Of a stretch of DNA of 8,367 bases, positions 6,812-8,367 are shown piece by piece. The DNA is from an uncultured Gemmatimonadota bacterium (GTDB lineage: Bacteria > Gemmatimonadota > Gemmatimonadetes > Gemmatimonadales > GWC2-71-9), in the NCBI GenBank assembly GCA_913009915.1, contig CAJVYZ010000096.1, positions 1-8,367 on the forward strand, in the 5' to 3' direction. The notes beneath the pieces are model-generated. The model saw only the letters and a program-made list of their open reading frames with translations. It was not told the DNA's origin and ran no database searches. Position 1 is the first letter of the stretch. Each line of letters opens with the position of its first letter. The position numbers and the translations under genes were made by a program.

Positions 6812-6840
6812 AACTCAACGGACTGACCGAGGACCCTCTC

Positions 6841-8190
6841 ATGCGCATGCCCCGCCGTCTTCTCACGCTCCTGTGTGTGTTCACTATCGCCGTTCCGTTG
6901 GCGCAGCCCGCGTCGCTTCACGGGCAGTCGCTGACCGACCTGAGCCGCTCGTTCCAGGCACTCACCGAGCAGACCGTGCCGGGCATCGTTCAGGTGTTCA
7001 CGGTCGGGTACGGTGCTTTGAGTCCCAGGCAGGGAGCCGGGTTGGCGATCGGGGAACGCACCGGGTCTGGGGTGATGGTATCGCCCGACGGCTACATCGT
7101 GACCAACGCGCATGTGGTGGAAGGTGCCCGCAGAATCGATGTGCTGATGTCGGAGCCGGCGGTCGAGGGGGCCGGCACCACATCGATTCTTAAACCAGTG
7201 GGACTCCGGCTGTCCGCCACAATCGTCGGCGTGGACGTGGAGACCGACCTGGCCGTCCTCAAGGTCGATGTGACCGACCACGCCTACCTGGAGTTCGGTG
7301 ATTCGGACGAACTCCGTGCCGGGCAGATCGTGCTGGCCTTCGGAGCACCGCTCGGCTTGCAGAACTCCGTGACCATGGGTGTGGTGAGCGCGGTGGGACG
7401 GCAGCTCAATCCCGACGACCGCATGGTGTATATCCAGACCGATGCTCCGGTGAATCCCGGCAATAGCGGCGGGCCGCTCGTCAATACCGTGGGCCAGGTC
7501 GTCGGCATCAACACGCTGATTCTGTCGCAGTCCGGGGGCAGCGAGGGCCTCGGGTTCGCCGCTCCCAGCAACATCGTGCGGTATGTCTCGGACGAGATTC
7601 GAGACCACGGTCGGGTGCGCCGCGGGCAGATCGGCGTCTTTGCCCAGACCATTACGCCGACCATGGCCGAGGGTCTCCGGTTGATAAATGAGTGGGGTGT
7701 GATCGTCGCCGACGTGTTCCAGGGCGGAGCCGGGCAGCGAGCGGGTCTGCAGCCGGGCGACATCGTGGTCTCTCTTAATGGTAAGCCGATGGAGAACGGT
7801 CGGCAGTTCGACGTCAACTTGTATCGGAAGCCGATCGGCCAACCGGTATCGCTCGAGGTACGCCGTGGCCTCGAGCGGTTGACGATCAGCGTCACCGTGT
7901 CCGAGCGGACCGACGATCCATCGCGACTGGCCGACATGGTCAACCAGGACGAGAACCTAATCGAGCAACTCGGCGTTCTGGTGATTAAGCTCGACCGAAC
8001 CCTGGCGTCGGCGCTTCCGTGGTTGCGGGATCCGGTGGGCCTGGTCGTGGCGGCCCAGGCGCCGGGAGCGCCGCAACGGCGAGATGGCCTCATGCCCGGT
8101 GATGTCATCTACTCGCTCAACGGCCAGGAAGCCCGCACCATCGGCGCACTGCGGAGCGCGGTGGGGGCGTTGCGCTCGGGCGATGCGGCC
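6841..8190 (+). CDS. htrA: HtrA/DegP-like exported serine protease with PDZ domains, 3' truncated
   Basis: This is an S1-type trypsin-fold protease/chaperone of envelope quality control. Residues 1-29 form a signal peptide (MRMPRR, then a hydrophobic core LLTLLCVFTIAVPLA), so it acts outside the cytoplasmic membrane. The triad is visible: His91 in TNAHVV, Asp136 in ETDLAVL, Ser209 in GNSGGP. The stretch between His and Asp seems somewhat longer than usual (region 104-125). The first PDZ domain is about 262-355 and the second begins near 375 with LMPGDVIYSLNGQ (417-429). Genomic sequence stops after Ala450 inside that second PDZ. Beyond 8190 the frame runs into sequencing adapter and an artefactual TAA at 8248-8250. 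ATG 6841 is preferred over upstream in-frame starts because GAGGA (6829-6833) lies seven bases before it and it begins the signal peptide. Co-transcription with the two kinases suggests a joint envelope-stress role. Confidence 0.92.
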
Positions 8191-8248
8191 AGATCGGAAG
8201 AGCGTCGTGTAGGGAAAGAGTGTAGATCTCGGTGGTCGCCGTATCATT
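8191..8248. other. Illumina TruSeq universal (P5) adapter contamination
   Basis: These 58 bases begin AGATCGGAAGAGCGTCGTGT and end GCCGTATCATT, and I recognise them end to end as the reverse complement of the TruSeq universal adapter. They are synthetic, not genomic. Translated on the plus strand they give the familiar contaminant peptide RSEERRVGKECRSRWSPYH; on the minus strand they give IRRPPRSTLFPYTTLFRS, both seen as spurious protein ends in databases. Confidence 0.98.
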
Positions 8249-8367
8249 AAAAAAAAAAAAAAGAGTAAAAAACAAAAAAACATATCAGTTCTTACTTTAG
8301 ATAACTAGTGTAGTGGTCTTGTGTCGACAGACCAGTAACCAACAGCAACCAAGGAGTGAGTCAGCAG
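8249..8367. other. Read-through artefact beyond the adapter (A-run and noise)
   Basis: Directly after the adapter comes a run of 14 A (8249-8262), then A-rich sequence with scattered G, T and C, then about 85 bases of AT-richer sequence with no reading frame or motif I can support. This is what base-calling yields after a read runs past the end of its adapter. The base composition is unlike the rest of the window. It should be trimmed with the adapter. Confidence 0.9.

Noticed and set aside
6631..6840. N-terminal extension of the protease frame from an upstream start
   Set aside because: It overlaps the kinase gene, is Arg/Pro-rich, and would bury the clear signal peptide starting at ATG 6841, which has its own Shine-Dalgarno.
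6487..7842. Long minus-strand frame of 451 residues opposite the second kinase and protease
   Set aside because: It is antisense to two genes with complete catalytic motifs and has shadow-frame composition.
1..8190. CRISPR arrays, tRNA/rRNA genes, insertion sequences, prophage or attachment sites
   Set aside because: I looked for regularly spaced repeats, transposase-like frames and RNA gene signatures and saw none.
8191..8250. C-terminal 19 residues and stop codon of the protease frame
   Set aside because: They are encoded by the adapter and the A-run, so the gene is annotated as truncated at 8190.
7957..8283. Minus-strand open frame of 108 residues over the right end
   Set aside because: Its N-terminal third is translated adapter and A-run (IRRPPRSTLFPYTTLFRS), a known artefact; the remainder is antisense to the protease.

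Overview
The window is GC-rich bacterial DNA from a Gram-negative-type cell (exported HtrA protease, membrane-anchored sensors). Two large membrane Hanks-type Ser/Thr kinases of the 'VKVLDFGLVK' type, a GYF-like single-pass protein and a split Na/Pi symporter plus PhoU pair suggest a lineage rich in eukaryote-like kinases. Gemmatimonadota is my best guess, with Acidobacteriota or similar as alternatives. This is inference from sequence style, not a database match.

Layout. (1) Positions 2-1446, plus strand: the C-terminal half of a Na+/phosphate symporter, cut by the left edge, then a free-standing PhoU-domain protein 14 bases later, forming a phosphate-transport operon. (2) Positions 1443-2624, minus strand: a convergent gene whose stop codon shares the palindrome CTAG with the PhoU gene. 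It encodes a cytoplasmic GYF-like domain, a long Pro/Ser/Thr/Lys-rich linker, one membrane helix and an unrecognised exported helical domain. (3) About 2625-2931: a divergent control region with a perfect TATAAT hexamer facing the kinases, an AT-rich start region facing the GYF-like gene, and a pair of CAAGCGG dyads. (4) Positions 2932-8190, plus strand: a probable three-gene operon of a double-CACHE sensor Ser/Thr kinase, a six-helix membrane Ser/Thr kinase, and a secreted HtrA-type serine protease with PDZ domains, truncated in its second PDZ.

The last 177 bases are not genomic. Positions 8191-8248 are the reverse complement of the Illumina TruSeq universal (P5) adapter. They are followed by an A-run and low-complexity read-through to 8367. 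The apparent C-terminus and stop of the protease and the minus-strand reading frame over this end are artefacts.

Working together (inference): the two kinases are paralogues in their catalytic domains and share a C-terminal WT-x3-A-x2-WW motif, but carry different membrane input modules. One senses outside the cytoplasmic membrane through dCACHE; the other may sense within the membrane. Coupled to an envelope protease and a divergent transmembrane protein with a phosphorylatable-looking linker, they look like a small envelope-signalling locus next to phosphate uptake genes.
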